A stretch of 64,000 bases of DNA from Strongylocentrotus purpuratus (lineage: Eukaryota > Echinodermata > Echinoidea > Camarodonta > Strongylocentrotidae): NCBI RefSeq assembly GCF_000002235.5, contig NW_022145612.1, positions 16,422,809 to 16,486,808 of the forward strand. Direction: 5' to 3'. Positions 10,189 to 22,389 of this stretch are shown here, one piece after another. Positions within the stretch are counted from its first letter, which is position 1. Each line of letters begins with the position of its first letter. Below the pieces are notes generated by a model that worked only from the letters and a program-made list of their open reading frames with translations, was not told where the DNA came from and ran no database searches. The position numbers were made by a program, and so were the translations under genes.

Positions 10189-11492
10189 GGGGGCCCGTTT
10201 CTCGAAACTGTCATAAGTCTTACACTCAATGTTACACTATAACTTTGACATTGGTTATCCAATATATGTGTACAAAAATTATAACTAGGAGCGAGCATAG
10301 CAAGCGAGCTTTTGGCAAATTGCTCTCAGTCGCTTGAAATTAGGGGACACGTACTTATCGAAAGGGTTAAGACATTTATAAGAAAGAAAAGGAGCACGTG
10401 TCAAAGTATTAAGGCTAATTATAGGTAAAAATTGGCCACTTCTTGGACCTAAAAAAGAGGCACGCACCAGGGATGAAGGGGATTTTATGAGAAATGGGCA
10501 TTTTTTGACGGAAAAGAGGCACCCATCAGATTGTGATAGGGGCATAAAGTGATAATTGGCATTTATGAAAACAGGGATAAGTTCCTTATTAGAAAAAAAA
10601 AGGGGTACATATCATTGTTAAAAGGGTAACTGTCAGAGGTGAAAAGGGGCACTTATCGCACATGCAAAGAGGCACTTATGAGAATGAAAAGGGGGCACTA
10701 ATGATAAAGGGAAATGTGCATTTGTTAAAATAAAAGGGGCACCCATCACATTTTAATAGGGGCATTTATCGGAGGTGAAAGGGGGCTTATATGAGAAGGG
10801 GGGGGGGGGAGTGGCTCTTATTAAAAAGAAAAAGAGGCACATGTTAAAATAAACGAGACATTTATCAAAGATGAAAAGGGGTAATTATGAGAAGGGGAAG
10901 GGGCACTTATAAGAAGGAAAAGGAGCATTTATTAGAAAGGAAAAGGGGAACGTGTCAAAATAATAGGGGCTCCACTAGTCAAAGTAAAACGAGTATCTCT
11001 CAAAATTGAATAGGGTTATTTTAATAGATGAAAGGGCATTTATTAAAAAGGACAGGGGAAACATGCATGTGAAGAAAAAAAAGGTGCAGCTAATAAAAGG
11101 GGAAGGGGCACTTTTTACATAGGAAAAGGGGAACTTGTCAAAGCAAAAGGGGAACCTCTGATTTGAATAGGACAATTATCATAGGTGAAGGGGCGCTTAT
11201 CAAAAGTGAAAAAGGGCACTTCTCGTACCTGAAAAGGGGAACTTACTAGAGATTAAAAAGGCAATTATGAGATTGGAAAATGGACACTAATGGCAAAGGA
11301 AAATGGGAACTTGTGAAAGGAAAAGGGGTATGTGTAAAAATAAAAGGGGCACTTATCAGAGGTGGAAAGGGGAAGGGGCAGTTAAACAATTAATAGGGGC
11401 ACTTGTCAAAGTAATAGGGGCACTTTTCCTTCCGGGAGCACTGCCTCTATCCACGTAGTTAGACTTATGACGGTTTCGAGAAACGAGCCCCC
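10189..11492. mobile_element. TIR element filled with a minisatellite
   Basis: The ends are inverted repeats of about 32 bp: GGGGGCCCGTTTCTCGAAAC plus TGTCATAAGTCT at the left, and the complement of GGGGGCTCGTTTCTCGAAAC plus CGTCATAAGTCT at the right. The first 110 bp are unique; nearly all the rest is a 25-40 bp degenerate tandem repeat. No clear target duplication or transposase was found. It is likely a non-autonomous DNA transposon, superfamily unassigned. Confidence 0.75.
10330..11440 (+). repeat. Minisatellite, AAAAGGGGCACTTAT unit
   Basis: About 35 degenerate copies of AAAAGGGGCACTTATNANA with variable spacers. The same unit in reverse orientation makes up 17935-18500. Confidence 0.85.
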
Positions 11493-12100
11493 TGGTATAT
11501 ATATTTAGAGGTCTATTATATGTTCATGGAGAACTCGATTTCTAAATGAGATGCAATGATTGAAACTATATAGCCTTTAATACAAATGTATAACAAAATG
11601 TATAGCAATATCCATTTGTATTATGACATTCTGCTTTCCTTTTGATATACATCTGATTGATTTACACAAAGCTTTTATAGAATCATTATAGTCCCCAACT
11701 GACAATTCTAAAATTCATAACCTAAACCATTTTAAAAACGTGTGCGAAGAAATGACTTTACTTATTTTGAGAGATTTATTATATTATTGTCCATAAATAT
11801 CTACAAGTTTAACCGCCAAAGTGTGTATGAGATATAAAGCAAAAATACTGTACAGTTTATCAGCACGTCATGGGCATCATTTTCGTACATGACGTAATAT
11901 GTGAAGTCTTCTATCAAGTAAATGTATTCAAATCTTGGATGCTTCCTTCCCAGATGTGTGTGGTGATGAAGTATCATTCCCTTGCTAAGTATTATCCCTT
12001 ACAGAACAAAATCGTGAGATTCATCAACTATTCTGGTCCAAGAACTCATGTTGGCTTCATCCAACTTTCTAAAGCTGGTTTTTCTTGAAGTCAACCTTTG

Positions 12101-12877
12101 ACCCTAATAAGGCCGGGGGGGGGGGGGGGGACATTATGGCCCCCCTCCACGATTTTTCTGATTGCTCAAGAACGCATATAGATGGCGCCCCGCCACTTGC
12201 TGACTTTTTTCTTTCGAGTCTTGCGCAACTTTTAAAAGAATTTTTTTGAAAATCGGACCTACGGTTACAATGTCACGTGACCTTTTGTCTTTGCATGTCA
12301 GCCCGAAAATCGCTCATTTTCGTGATTTGTGTACGAAACATATGGAAAAGTCATTTTTCCTAAAAACAGATCAAACATGGGTTATGGGTCTTGTTTAAAG
12401 TTTAGGTGGTTGTTTTGGGTGTCAAAATAGTTGAATTGTAGTAAGAAATGAAATAAAATAAAACAACAAAAACAATGAAATACGTAAGTTAAAAAAAAAC
12501 AATGAAATACATAAGAAATTATCAAAACAAGGGATAACATAAGGAATAAGCTGGCTCTTCCAAATTTGTTTGTTGTATTATTATTCAGAATGGTCTAATG
12601 AATATATGTAGTGAAAAAGAATGCCTAATTATGAATAATATATGATTTATGGGTAAAAATGTGAGTTTTATGACTTTATTTGCATAAATTACCATAAATA
12701 TGCAAATGAGTGAATTTTTCAAAAAATTGAAATTATCATATTATTCTATACACTTCACTTGACATGCGTGCAAATTTTCGCGAAGATCGGGCGCTTCGCG
12801 GCCGAGATCTTAAGGGGGGGGGCCATTATGGCCCCCCGGCCATACTAAGACCTCATATAGCCCGGCCTTATTAGGGT
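12101..12877. mobile_element. MITE nested in LINE, ACCCTAATAAGGCCGGG ends
   Basis: The terminal inverted repeats ACCCTAATAAGGCCGGG (12101-12117) and their complement (12861-12877) bound 777 bp with G tracts next to each end. It interrupts the LINE reading frame between THVGF and the YNTR block. No coding capacity; target duplication not clear. Confidence 0.75.
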
Positions 12878-13264
12878 TAATATCAAAACAATTCGTATTG
12901 CATCACGTGCATAAAATATATCATACTAGGTCGAATCATATTCGATCCCACTTCGATCTTGTTACCGACTCTCATGATTATAATACAAGAAATAACCGAT
13001 TCTACTTTAACTATTACCATAAAAAGTATAGGAAGTATTGGCATTCGTTTTATTACATTGCCATAAAACATTGGAATTCCCTTCCTAATGATATAAAGGA
13101 AAAAAAAAAACTTTTCTCATTTTAAGGGGAAATTAAAGGAATACCTTACACTTGAGAGACAGAGGAGAGAAGCGAATGACATGTTATATTATATGATTGA
13201 ACTATAGCCTGAATACAGATTTTTTTTTCTTCCTGCTGATTCGTACTTTTTAATTTTGTATATT

Positions 13265-13660
13265 AAAAGGTCCAGACATCTTCCTCCGGCAGGTGACCTA
13301 TACAACCATAAAGCTGAAAATCTCTCCTTTTAGAATATTTAATCAGCTCAAAGATTTAGGTGCCCTGACAGTGGGCACTTCATTTTTAATTATTGCTTGA
13401 ACGGGATATGAATTGTTCGGAATAACCGAACTTTTTCAGAATACAGCCCAGAGCCGGAATTCCAGACATCTTCCTCCGGCAAGTGACCTATACCACCAGA
13501 AAGCTGAAAATATCCTCTTTTAATGAAAGGGATATAGCCATTGTGCGGAATGACCGATATTTTCAGAATACAGAGCTGATATTAAAGTTAAACAGTATTG
13601 AGTAAGGTCCAGACATCTTCCTCTGACAGGTGAGCTTTAACACTAGAAAGCCGGAAGTTA
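13265..13660 (+). repeat. Tandem repeat in LINE 3' UTR
   Basis: Three diverged copies of a block starting GTCCAGACATCTTCCTC (about 13271, 13463 and 13606). Each continues into AGGTGA/AAGTGA and AAAGC(T/C)G, with CGGAAT.ACCGA and TTTCAGAATACAG between copies. Confidence 0.8.
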
Positions 13661-14257
13661 TTACTCATTCGTTGATAATATTATTTTGAAATAGACGAGA
13701 AATATAATAATTTTCTAGCGAGAAGCATCTAACCAGATTAAACTTATAAAAAAGCAGAAACACGAAGTTGCAAACCATCCAGAGACTCCTAATAAATTGC
13801 ATTACTGACTAATTAATTATGCCATTACAAATCTATATTATCAGTTTTCTTATGTATGCATGGCGTATATACTATATATTCAATACTACTGAATGAACGC
13901 CATTAAACTATTAACAACAATAACAACAGCATCTAAGGCCAGGAGAGACAGAAAGAGAGAGAGAGAGCGAGCGATATTTTTCTTTTTCTTTTCTTTCTCT
14001 TTACCCTTTTGACGACACCGTAAGTGGTAAAGGCGCGAAAGAACTTTTACAGCGCACGCAAGATTGAAGTTGGCCGGATTCCAGCCGGAAAACCAATTTG
14101 AGGAATGTGAAAAGTATAAGGGTCTAAGATTAAAATTGGATTAACGCAACTAAATGAATTATTTATTGACCTGATCTTGAATAAAAACGAAAAGTTTGCA
14201 AAAATATTTAAATGAAATATATTTTATATTAAACTGGAAAAAATAAGGCTAAAAAAG

Positions 14258-15146
14258 ACGGTAGTTTTCCTATTACTCTATGTGTAATATAGAACAATCA
14301 GAGGGGGTGGGGTAACTTTGGATCGGTACGCTAGCGCTCAGAGAAAATACCTATTGATGAGATTAATGGAGGTTCAAGAACAAGGTCTCATTTTCCCCAA
14401 AAATGACATTTTATCAAAAGTTAAATGGTTCTTCGATAGCAGAGAAGTCTTTCTGCAGACGGTCATTTTCCTAACTCTACGTGTACTACCTATGGGACAA
14501 TCGGAGGGGGAGGGATAACTTTGGATCGGTACGCTAGCGCTCAGAGAAAATACCTATTGAAGAGATTATTGGAGGTTCAAGGTAAAGGTCTCATATTCCA
14601 AAAAATGACATTTTATCAAAATTTAGATGGTTCTTCGATAGCAGAGTAGTCTTTCTACAGACGGTCATTTTCCTAACTCTACATGTACTACCTATGGGAC
14701 AATCGGAGGGGGAGGGGTAACTTTGGATCGGTACGCTAGCGCTCAGAGAAAATACCTATTGAAGAGATTAATGGAGGTTCAAGGTAAAGGTCTCATATTT
14801 CCCAAAAATGACATTTTATCAAAATTAGATGGTTCTTCGATAGCAGAGTAGTCTTTCTGCAGACGGTCATTTTTCTAACTCTACGTGTACTACCTATGGG
14901 ACAATCGGAGGGGGGGGGGGGGGGGGTAACTTTGGATCGGTCCGCTAGCGCTCAGAGAAAATACCTATTGAAGAGATTAAAGGAGGTTCAAAAAACAAGG
15001 TCTCATATTTCCAAAAAATGACATTTTATCAAAAGTTAGATGGTTCTTCGATAGCAGAGTAGTCTTTCTGCAGACGGTCATTTTCCTAACTTTACGTGTA
15101 CCACCTATGGGACTATCGGAGGGGGGGGGGGGGGGGGGGGGGGGGA
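14258..15146 (+). repeat. Tandem array, about 203-bp unit
   Basis: GTAACTTTGGATCGGTACGC recurs near 14312, 14515, 14717 and 14926 (periods about 203, 202 and 209), with a partial leading copy from 14258. Units share GAGATTAATGGAGGTTCAAG, GATGGTTCTTCGATAGCAGA and CTGCAGACGGTCATTTTCCT and are about 95% alike. Each unit ends in TCGGAGGGGG, where poly-G length varies from about 6 to 26, so poly-G expansion occurs at the unit junction. Confidence 0.95.
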
Positions 15147-15300
15147 GATAGTGAACACATTTTTTTTTTTTTTTTTTTTTTTTTGGGGGGGGGGGGGGGG
15201 TCCCCGAAAATTAAAAAATTTGCACCCCTTGAGCGCCTGGGGGGGGGGGGGGCCCAACCCCCCAAAAAGTTGAAAATCACGTGGTTTTTACATGATTTTT
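15147..15300 (-). repeat. Poly-T/poly-G block shared with 26840-26945
   Basis: T22 and G18 runs are followed by TTTGCACCCCTTGAGCGCCT, a G14 run, CCCAACCCCCCAAAAA and TCACGTGGTTTTTACATGA. The same order in inverse occurs inside the hAT-like element at 26799-27147. It is a truncated relative. Confidence 0.8.
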
Positions 15301-16639
15301 CATATTGCTCCGTTTAGTCTCATTTCACAACGCCCCTATCGTCAGAGCATGATCAGAGTCAGCAGCCTAACATGTTAGCCTATGGACGTTTAAAAAAAAA
15401 AAAAAAAAAAAAAATCATTTTTTGTTTAAACGAAAAGCACATCCACCCGATGTACGTTATCACTAGCTCTTTCATTGGAGCCCTCATGTCTCATTGACTT
15501 TTGAAAGTTCACCCACGTAATTTTTCAAAATAGGTTGCAAGCTCATCATTGCCTATAATACACATGTGAAACAAGTCTAACTTTGGACTCAGTTTTCCAA
15601 GCGATTTGAAGATTATAGGTCGAGCACACGAAACATAAAAAGCATGAATTATTATAGATCACTTCTGCCTATTTCATTATGTCCATTTCATCCAACCCCC
15701 CACCGTAATTTTTCAATTTAGTAAAAGCAAACATGTAGCCGAGGTAAGCAAAAACATGAATATTCATGACACACCATGGACTATTCGGTTATTAACAGAG
15801 GGGTGCAATCGGTCATCACGTCAAACTCCCCTAATTGCCACCAAGTATTTCATATAATTATATAGTTTGGTATGTTTCTTTTACTCACTCATGAATTATT
15901 AAATATCAATGATGGTTTAAAGAAATGTAAAAGAAATTTTAGTTTATATTTATTAACAAAGTAATTTATATTTAGCAAAGCAATCTCACATACAAAATGA
16001 CTATCAAGTGTCGTCTGCTACGCCGATTGTCGCATGCTTCGTTAAAGGCACATATTTATCGTTTGGACTGTAAGGTATACCAGGGAGATTTGTATTTTCC
16101 TGCAGTACAACGTATAGCAGGAAAACGTTGATTATGCAGATCCTTTTAATGATTACGTAATCGAAGTGGCGAGGCGGTATGGTTTGAATAACTTAGGCAG
16201 GTGAAAGTTATTGTATTGAGAAGGAAAGGAATGTTCAGAAAGGCATAGAGAGGGAAGTGGGCGTGGTAGTCATTCTAGCTTTGCACCTACATCAGTACAA
16301 GAATACACCCGACGGCGCGGTGGCCTGTACTTATAGCGCGCGAACACATCACACCCAATAGCATACACCCGGTACCCTGCAACACAGTGGAACATTCTAA
16401 GAAATTTAAAAATTATCTACAAAATGGACCTCTTGAATCATCTGAGAAGTAACTTACCCTATTCTGATTACTTCAATGAATGTCAAAATAACAATGGCTG
16501 CTTTTCCATCCAAAAATAAAACTAGTTGCAATTAGAAATAGTCAATTTCTCGATAATTTCACAAAATATATTTGCCGCCGCATTCAATATGACGTCATAA
16601 TAATAATAATAATAGCCTAATAGTCCACTCCAAATTTTT
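15301..16639. other. No gene seen
   Basis: AT-rich sequence with a poly-A run (15391-15413) and a short (ATA)n stretch near 16595-16613. No exon with supported splice sites or conserved peptide was recognised. Confidence 0.4.
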
Positions 16640-16830
16640 ATTAAACCGAAACGGAAATTCTTTTTGCCCAATTGATCGTGAGCCCGGCAGCCACTGAGCA
16701 GCGCCAGATCGACGTTGCTCTATCCCTTAATGTTGAACGCCTAACAAGGTAGCAACAACTCCCATCTTTTAACGTCTTTTGGTATGACGCGGCCGGGGTT
16801 CGAACCCACGACCTCCCGGTTGTCATTGAC
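16640..16830 (-). mobile_element. tRNA-derived SINE
   Basis: On the minus strand, GGAGGTCGTGGGTTCGAACC (a good pol III B box, GGTTCGAACCC) is followed by GACGTTAAAAGATGGGAGTT and a body ending GATAGAGCAACGTCGATCTG. This GTTAAAAGATGG body after a tRNA-like head is a common marine-invertebrate SINE layout. The A box is degraded (TAGCCAATCAGCTG). Confidence 0.65.
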
Positions 16831-16934
16831 AGCTGATTGGCTAGTTTGGTAGTGACGTCGAACGAGCTATGTTAACTTTGTGCTGCAGTGATCGAGCGAG
16901 CGAAAATGAGACAATCGGAGCAAAATGTTTTCTC

Positions 16935-16980
16935 AAGGGGGGGGGGGGGGCGGCCCTCCCCCCCCCTGGATCCGCCACTG
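16935..16980 (-). mobile_element. hAT-like terminus CAGTGGCGGATCCAGGGG
   Basis: The reverse strand starts CAGTGGCGGATCCAGGGGGG and runs into a poly-G/poly-C block. It matches the termini of the family at 24218, 26799 and 61303. The partner end was not found, so it is a solo or truncated end. Confidence 0.5.
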
Positions 16981-17608
16981 CTAGCTGCCCCTGCACCACA
17001 CCCGGAAAAGATAGCTCAGAGCGGAGCTTCTCAAAGTCCGGACCGCCCTGGTGTTCATGTGTTTTTTGTTTACCTTACTGAAGAGAAACCCACATAGGCC
17101 CTCTATCAAAATGTGCAAATGGTACCATAATGTAGCGTCAAAAATCGTCGCGCTGCACACAGCTAAAATTAACATTTATCCCATATTATGTTCTGTAAAC
17201 AATAGAGAATTGTCACTCCGCATATAATGTTAATTTGTACCATTTGAGACATAGATATGACATTTCATGGACGTATTCTTTTAGTTTTTAGTAAAAGAAT
17301 TTTCATCATTCCATGGCCGAGATACAAGACTCATTTTCTAAGTTATAATTCCAGTACTGTAAGTTTTAGGAGTAGATTGTCTGAACATTTTTGCATCATG
17401 GCGATGCTTTCGTCTTGCAATCACTCAATTTGTGCCAAAGTTGGTTTAAGCAGCTTACATGTCGTAAACTAATGTAATTTTCCCTCTGGTATTAGCTACG
17501 TACATACCACTTTGATTGTCTTCACACTTGAAGTATTTATAAAATCACAAACTTATGTGTATGAAAGCAATTGATTAAAACAAAAAAAATTAGCCCATTG
17601 TTTAGGAC
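16981..17608. other. No gene seen
   Basis: Unique-looking sequence with several short open frames, none with recognisable motifs or splice support. Confidence 0.35.
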
Positions 17609-19393
17609 CTTGGGGGGGGGGGGGGGGGAGGGGGTACTCAGATTTAGTTTTGACTGGGGGGGGGGGCGGCTGAAGCGTCTAAACCCATGTCCATTTTAAG
17701 GGTCATCTTGGCAGAAAATAGTACCCATTATTAGGGACTTTCATTCAAAACGCAAACCATGTTTAAAGGAATGCCGTATTCCATTGCATAAATGATATAC
17801 ACTTTCACGTACCGTAATCCCTTAATTTATTTAGAAACAGCTTTCCCAGTTTTTCCTCTAATTTCTTTTAAACGTTGCACACTTTCTTCTACTTCCCATC
17901 AGAGGCGGCGTTCCCGAGAGGGGAGGGGGCTCAATGCCCCCCTTTTTTGAAGTACCCCAAAAGTGCCATTTTTACGTAAGAAAGTGACCCTTCCCCTTTT
18001 AATAACTACCCATTTTTAAATCCGATAAGTGCACCTTTTATTTAACATATGCCATTTTCTTTTCTAATAAGAGCCACTTCCCCCTTCCGATAAAAGCCCC
18101 TTCAAATCTGATCGGTGCCCTTTTTCTTTCAACAAATGCAAATTTTTCTTTATTATAAGTGCCCCTTTTTCATTCTCATAACTACCCCCTTTCAAGTGCG
18201 ATAACCCTTTTCACCTCTGATAATTTCCCTTTTAACAATGAAACGTGCCCCTTTTCTTTCTAATCGATCTATCCCCTTTTCATAAATGCCCCTATCAAAA
18301 TCTGATGGATGCCCCATTTCTTTCGACAAATGCCTATTACCATTCTCATAAGTGCCTTATTTAATCTCTTGTGAGTGCCTCTTTTCAGTTATAAGAAGTG
18401 CCCCATGTTCACCTCTTATTATGTACTTAAACACATGCTCCTTTTCTTTTCTAATAGGTGTCTTATCCCTTTCGATAATTGTCCCTTTTCCCTCTCACCT
18501 AAGGCTCGCTCGTTACACTCACTCGCATTTATAGATGATATAATTATGTAACTTATCAGAGGCCTTTACCGTCTTCCGTTTGAGAATGTGCTTATAACCC
18601 CATCAGGATTGGATTTTTTCATCTTTTTAAGATGTAATTTTTCGCACTGTGACCTACCAAATCCTAAAATGTTTCCTCGCTCGCTCGCAAATGATTGTTC
18701 AGACCATCACACCCAACTGCAGAGTATGATGCTTAAGCAATTTCTTGTATGATGTATACAAAGAAACGAATATTGAAAGCATCCCAGATAATGTAATCAC
18801 AATGTAGGGGTATAAACCAATTTCTAAAAAAAAAAATTCTTTCGCTTTGAGATTTCCCTTTGTAGGTGCCCTTTTTGTTGCCCCCCCTGCTTCCCATTGT
18901 GCTCCAGCCTCTTTAGCTTTTTTAAATAATTTAGAACCGATCAGTTTGTAACTATTATGTAGCAAATTGGAAAGGGCTTATGGGATAAATCAACAAAAGC
19001 AAACTGAGCAGCACACAGGAGCCGTACATCTCGAAAGTGCTCTCTTACTCTTGAATTATTAGTATGAAACCCCACAGAATTTTCTTTTGCGTACGCTCGA
19101 GTGGGGTGGGATTACCCGTTTATGTCAGAAGCGAATGAAAAAGCGAAATGATTTCAATTGTTTTTGCTAAATTTTGCATCTGGAATTGTCATTTTATCGA
19201 GATTATGGGTGAGATATTATCCTGAAAAAATAGTAACCCATGTTTAAGACCAAGATCTGAAAAGTGAGGGCACTTTTAGGGATTTTTGCAGCACAAATTA
19301 CACCCCATGTTAAGGGATTTTTTGCAAAAAAGTGACCCATTAAAGCAGCACATCTCCTTATACCGTATTAGGTGAGTACCCCCCCCTCCCCCA
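17609..19393. mobile_element. Possible TIR-bounded element carrying an inverted minisatellite
   Basis: The left end G-run...GAGGGGGTACTCA is the inverse complement of the right end TGAGTACCCCCCCTCCCCC. Inner flanks share AAACCCATG and GGGTCA..TT motifs. The interior holds the minisatellite (17935-18500). Ends are low complexity, so the element call is tentative. Confidence 0.4.
17935..18500 (-). repeat. Minisatellite, ATAAGTGCCCCTTTT unit (inverse of 10330 array)
   Basis: About 18 degenerate copies of a GTGCCCCTTTTCNTTCTNATA unit, the reverse complement of the unit at 10330-11440. The CTCGCTCG...CACTCGC edge near 18508 mirrors the GAGCGAGC...GCGAGC edge near 10290-10308, so the two arrays share flanks as well as unit. 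Confidence 0.8.
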
Positions 19394-19405
19394 GGCGCTA
19401 TGTCC

Positions 19406-19552
19406 GTTCGCCATTACTGGGGGGGGGGGGGGGCTCCCCTGTACACGATACCCACGCATCGCCTACAACAGCGTACGTTCGCCATTACCGGGGGGGGGGG
19501 TCCCCTGTACACGATACCCACGCATCGCCTACAACAGCGTACGTTCGCTACA
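19406..19552 (+). repeat. Tandem duplication, 66-71 bp unit
   Basis: GTTCGCCATTAC starts near 19406 and 19477 and GTTCGCTACAG at 19543. Units share CTCCCCTGTACACGATACCC and ACGCATCGCCTACAACAGCG, interrupted by poly-G of varying length. Confidence 0.85.
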
Positions 19553-20450
19553 GTATCTTTTCGATTCGCTCATTATTAGCTTCTATTTTTACATCTTTTA
19601 GATAGAATAAAGCGCTTGGGCACTGAGGGATATCCTGACTCCACGTCTCCACCTCTCCCCTGTTACATTTAAGTTTATTCTTGACACAGGTGAACATGTG
19701 AGGAAAGTGTTTATGAAAAGGTATGAGTGCGCCCTCTGACTGAATATACATTATATTATGCCAGTTGACTAAATCACATAAACAGGATACTGCTACATCC
19801 TCCCTTATCAGCTTTGCGCTCGAGAATGTAAATATTTCTGGCGGTCAAAAATGTTTCAACCAAGAGCCAAATATACAAAAATAAATATTGTGGTCCAAAA
19901 GAGTTAACGTGATTTTTACAGAGTTTAAAAACATATTATTTTATGCAGAAAAAATATTTAAAATAAATTCGGTTTCTTTTATAAATTATTCCCTCTCAAA
20001 CCGTTCGGTTTCAATATTCATTCCTTTCTCTTTTATTTTTATTTTTATTTAAGTCTCACAGTCAAATGGCCAAAATATGGTGTAGAAGGTTGCATTCAAG
20101 CAATAGATTTTTGTAGCTATAAAATTTCCATATGGAAATAGGAAAAATGTATAAGTCTCTCTTAAATGAAACTGTCCAGTTTATCATTAAAGTTCCGTCT
20201 TGAGGGCAAGGGCGTCGCTAGACCTTTTTAAGTGGGGGGGGGGGGGGGGGGGGGGTGTAGAGGCCAGCGATTACCGACAAAATGTAATGTCCCAATGTCT
20301 ACAAATTCAACCCTTTAAACCCGGGGCCGAAGGCTAAATTGTTTTTCTTATGAAACTATACATACGTATGCGCAAATGGTCATTTTCCTCGACGACATAA
20401 GTTTAGGTATCATTTTGTCAACTTAGTCAGCATCGTAGCTATTTTAAATC
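19553..20450. other. No gene seen
   Basis: AT-rich sequence with one G22 run (about 20233-20254) preceded by GGGCGTCGCTAGACC, possibly another solo element end. No coding exon recognised. Confidence 0.35.
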
Positions 20451-21811
20451 CAGGCGCGTAGCTAGGATCTTATTTTATAGGGCGGTAGTAGGCAAGTAAA
20501 TTACTAAAAGCCCAGTGGGTGAAGGTCCTCCCGCGTGAAGCGCGGAAGCTTAGTCGTTTCATTCAATTTTTTAGGGAAAGAAGACGATTCGTTGTACCGT
20601 TCTCGACTCTTCATACTGTCTGAATTCAGTTCCCCCTCCTTATAGAAAGAAGACGGTTTTTGGCGCCGTTCTCGACTCTTAATCCTTATTGTTGAATTCA
20701 GTTCTCCCCTCCCTTAGACGTTTCATTAAATTATTAGAAAAAGAAGACGATTCGCTGTACAGTTTCCGACTCTAAATTAGGCCTAATAATTATTGTCTGA
20801 ATTCAGTTTCCCCCCTCCCCCGCGAAGCGCGGAAGCTTTGATGTTTCTTAAATTATTAGAGAAAGAAGTTGATTCAATGTACCGTTTCCGACTATTAATT
20901 AGCCCTAATAATTATTGTCTGAATTCAGCCCCCCTCCCGCGTGAAGCGCGAAAGCTTAGACGTTCCTTAAATTATTAGAGAAAGAAGACGATCCGTTGTA
21001 CCGTTCTCGACTCTTAATCCTTATATGAATTCAGTTCCTCCCCCCTCCTGCGCAAAGTTTGAAGCTTAGACGTTTCATTAAATTATTAGAGAAAGAAGAC
21101 AATTCGTTGTACCGTTTCCGACTAATAATCCTTATATATATATTCAGTTTCCCCTCTCCCGCGCGAAGACGTGCCTGAATTATTAGAGAAAGAAGTCAGA
21201 CGATTCGTTGCACCGTTCTCGACTCTTAACCCTAATTGTCTGAATTGAGTTTACGAAGCTTTGACGTTTCCTTAAAATATTAGAGAAAGCAGACGATTCG
21301 TTCTATAGTGTTTTTGACACTCAATCCTTGTCTGTATTCAGCCCCACCCCTCCCCCACCCGCGAAAGCTTAGACGTTCCTTAAATTATTAGAGAAAGAAG
21401 TCAGACGATACATTGTACCGTTCTCGACTCTTAATTTACCCTAATTGTCTAAATTGAGTTTACCCCCCCCCCCCGCGCGAAGCGCGGAAGCTTTGACGTT
21501 TACCTAAATTATGAGAGAAAGAAGACGATTCATTGTACTGTTCTCGACTCTTTATCCCGTCTGGAATCAGTTTCCCCCTCTCACGCGAAGCGCGGAAGCT
21601 TTGACGTTTCATTAAACTATTAGAGAAAGAGGACGATTCATTGTACCGTTCTCGACTCTTAATTCTTGTTTGAATTCAGTTCCCCCCCCCCACTCTCTCT
21701 CTCGCGCAAAACGTTGACGTTTTATTAAATTATTAGCGGAAAGAAGACGATTCGATTTTATCGTTCTCGATTGTTAACCCTTGTCTGAATTTTCCAAATG
21801 TTTCCCTTTTT

Positions 21812-21847
<36 letters not shown>

Positions 21848-21895
21848 GCCGAGTTTTTTTTTTTGGGGGGGGGGAGTGACTGCCCCACCGCTCTT
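20451..21895 (+). mobile_element. hAT-like family A element with ~110-bp repeats
   Basis: It begins CAGGCGCGTAGCTAGGAT, the same terminus as the complete copy at 50276. The interior is roughly 12 diverged copies of a unit of about 110 bp: GCGCGAAGCGCGGAAGC, TTTGACGTTTCATTAAATTA, TTAGAGAAAGAAGACGATTC, GTTGTACCGTTCTCGACTCT, TAATCCTTGTCTGAATTCAG and a C-rich joint. The right part ends in a CT tract, a T11-G10 block and TGCCCCACCGC as in the complete copy, but the final TIR is lost. Confidence 0.75.
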
Positions 21896-22192
21896 TTGTA
21901 GTTGTAGTCTCACTCGAAGTCGTCACATCCGATAAAAAGTCATAGTTCGTAGGGGGAAAAAAAATTTCCGGCCGACCGCTATATACATTTCTTCGACTTC
22001 AAACTTCTGCATTTATATAGTATTAGAGGATCAAGCAAGAATGTCGACACAGCTGACCTGACACAGCAACGTTATATGCGGTATCTTTCTGCTCCCTCCC
22101 AGGTCGAAATTCCAATACGATCCGATAGCCTATTAGACCATCAGAAACCATTCGAAATATTGGTGTCTATTGGTTTAGATAGCAGGCACGTA

Positions 22193-22375
22193 GCCACGGG
22201 GGGGGGGGGGGGGGGGGGCACGGGGGCACGGGGGCACGTGCCCCCTAAAAGTTCCAAGATCGGTTGAACTTTTTAGACCCCTTTTTGACCTCGATCGATT
22301 ACATGTAGGTGACCCCCCCCAAAAAAACAAAAAAAAAAAACAAAAAAAAAAACATCGAACTCTGGCTACGTGCCT
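22193..22375. mobile_element. hAT-type MITE, CAGGCACGTAGCC ends
   Basis: The termini CAGGCACGTAGCC and GGCTACGTGCCTG are perfect 13-bp inverted repeats. The flanking 8-mers TTAGATAG and TTCAATAG match at 6 of 8 positions. The interior (poly-G, AATCGATCGAGG core, A-rich run) is shared in inverse orientation with the outer element at 25332. Confidence 0.8.
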
Positions 22376-22389
22376 GTTCAATAGGGAAA

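Larger units (their letters stand above)
11930..13930 (+). mobile_element. CR1/Jockey-like LINE 3' remnant, split by a MITE
   Basis: Two pieces of a non-LTR retrotransposon ORF2 C-terminus are recognisable. Before the MITE (about 11990-12060) is LQNKIVRFINYSGPRTHVGF, matching the family block LQKKAIR.I...... After it (12880-13207) come HDYNTRNNRF, AIKHWNSLPNDIKE and, one frame shift later at the A-run 13099-13108, SHFKGKLKEYL before TAG at 13205. The family pattern H.YNTR...WNSLP..I.....FK..L..Y is established for CR1/Jockey-type elements. The 3' UTR contains three tandem copies near 13270-13660 and ends in a TAACAACAATAACAACA-like tail. Confidence 0.75.

Noticed and set aside
20451..21895. 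Helitron interpretation of minisatellite-bearing elements
   Set aside because: The complete relative at 50276-51158 has terminal inverted repeats and an 8-bp-type target duplication, not TC...CTRR ends.
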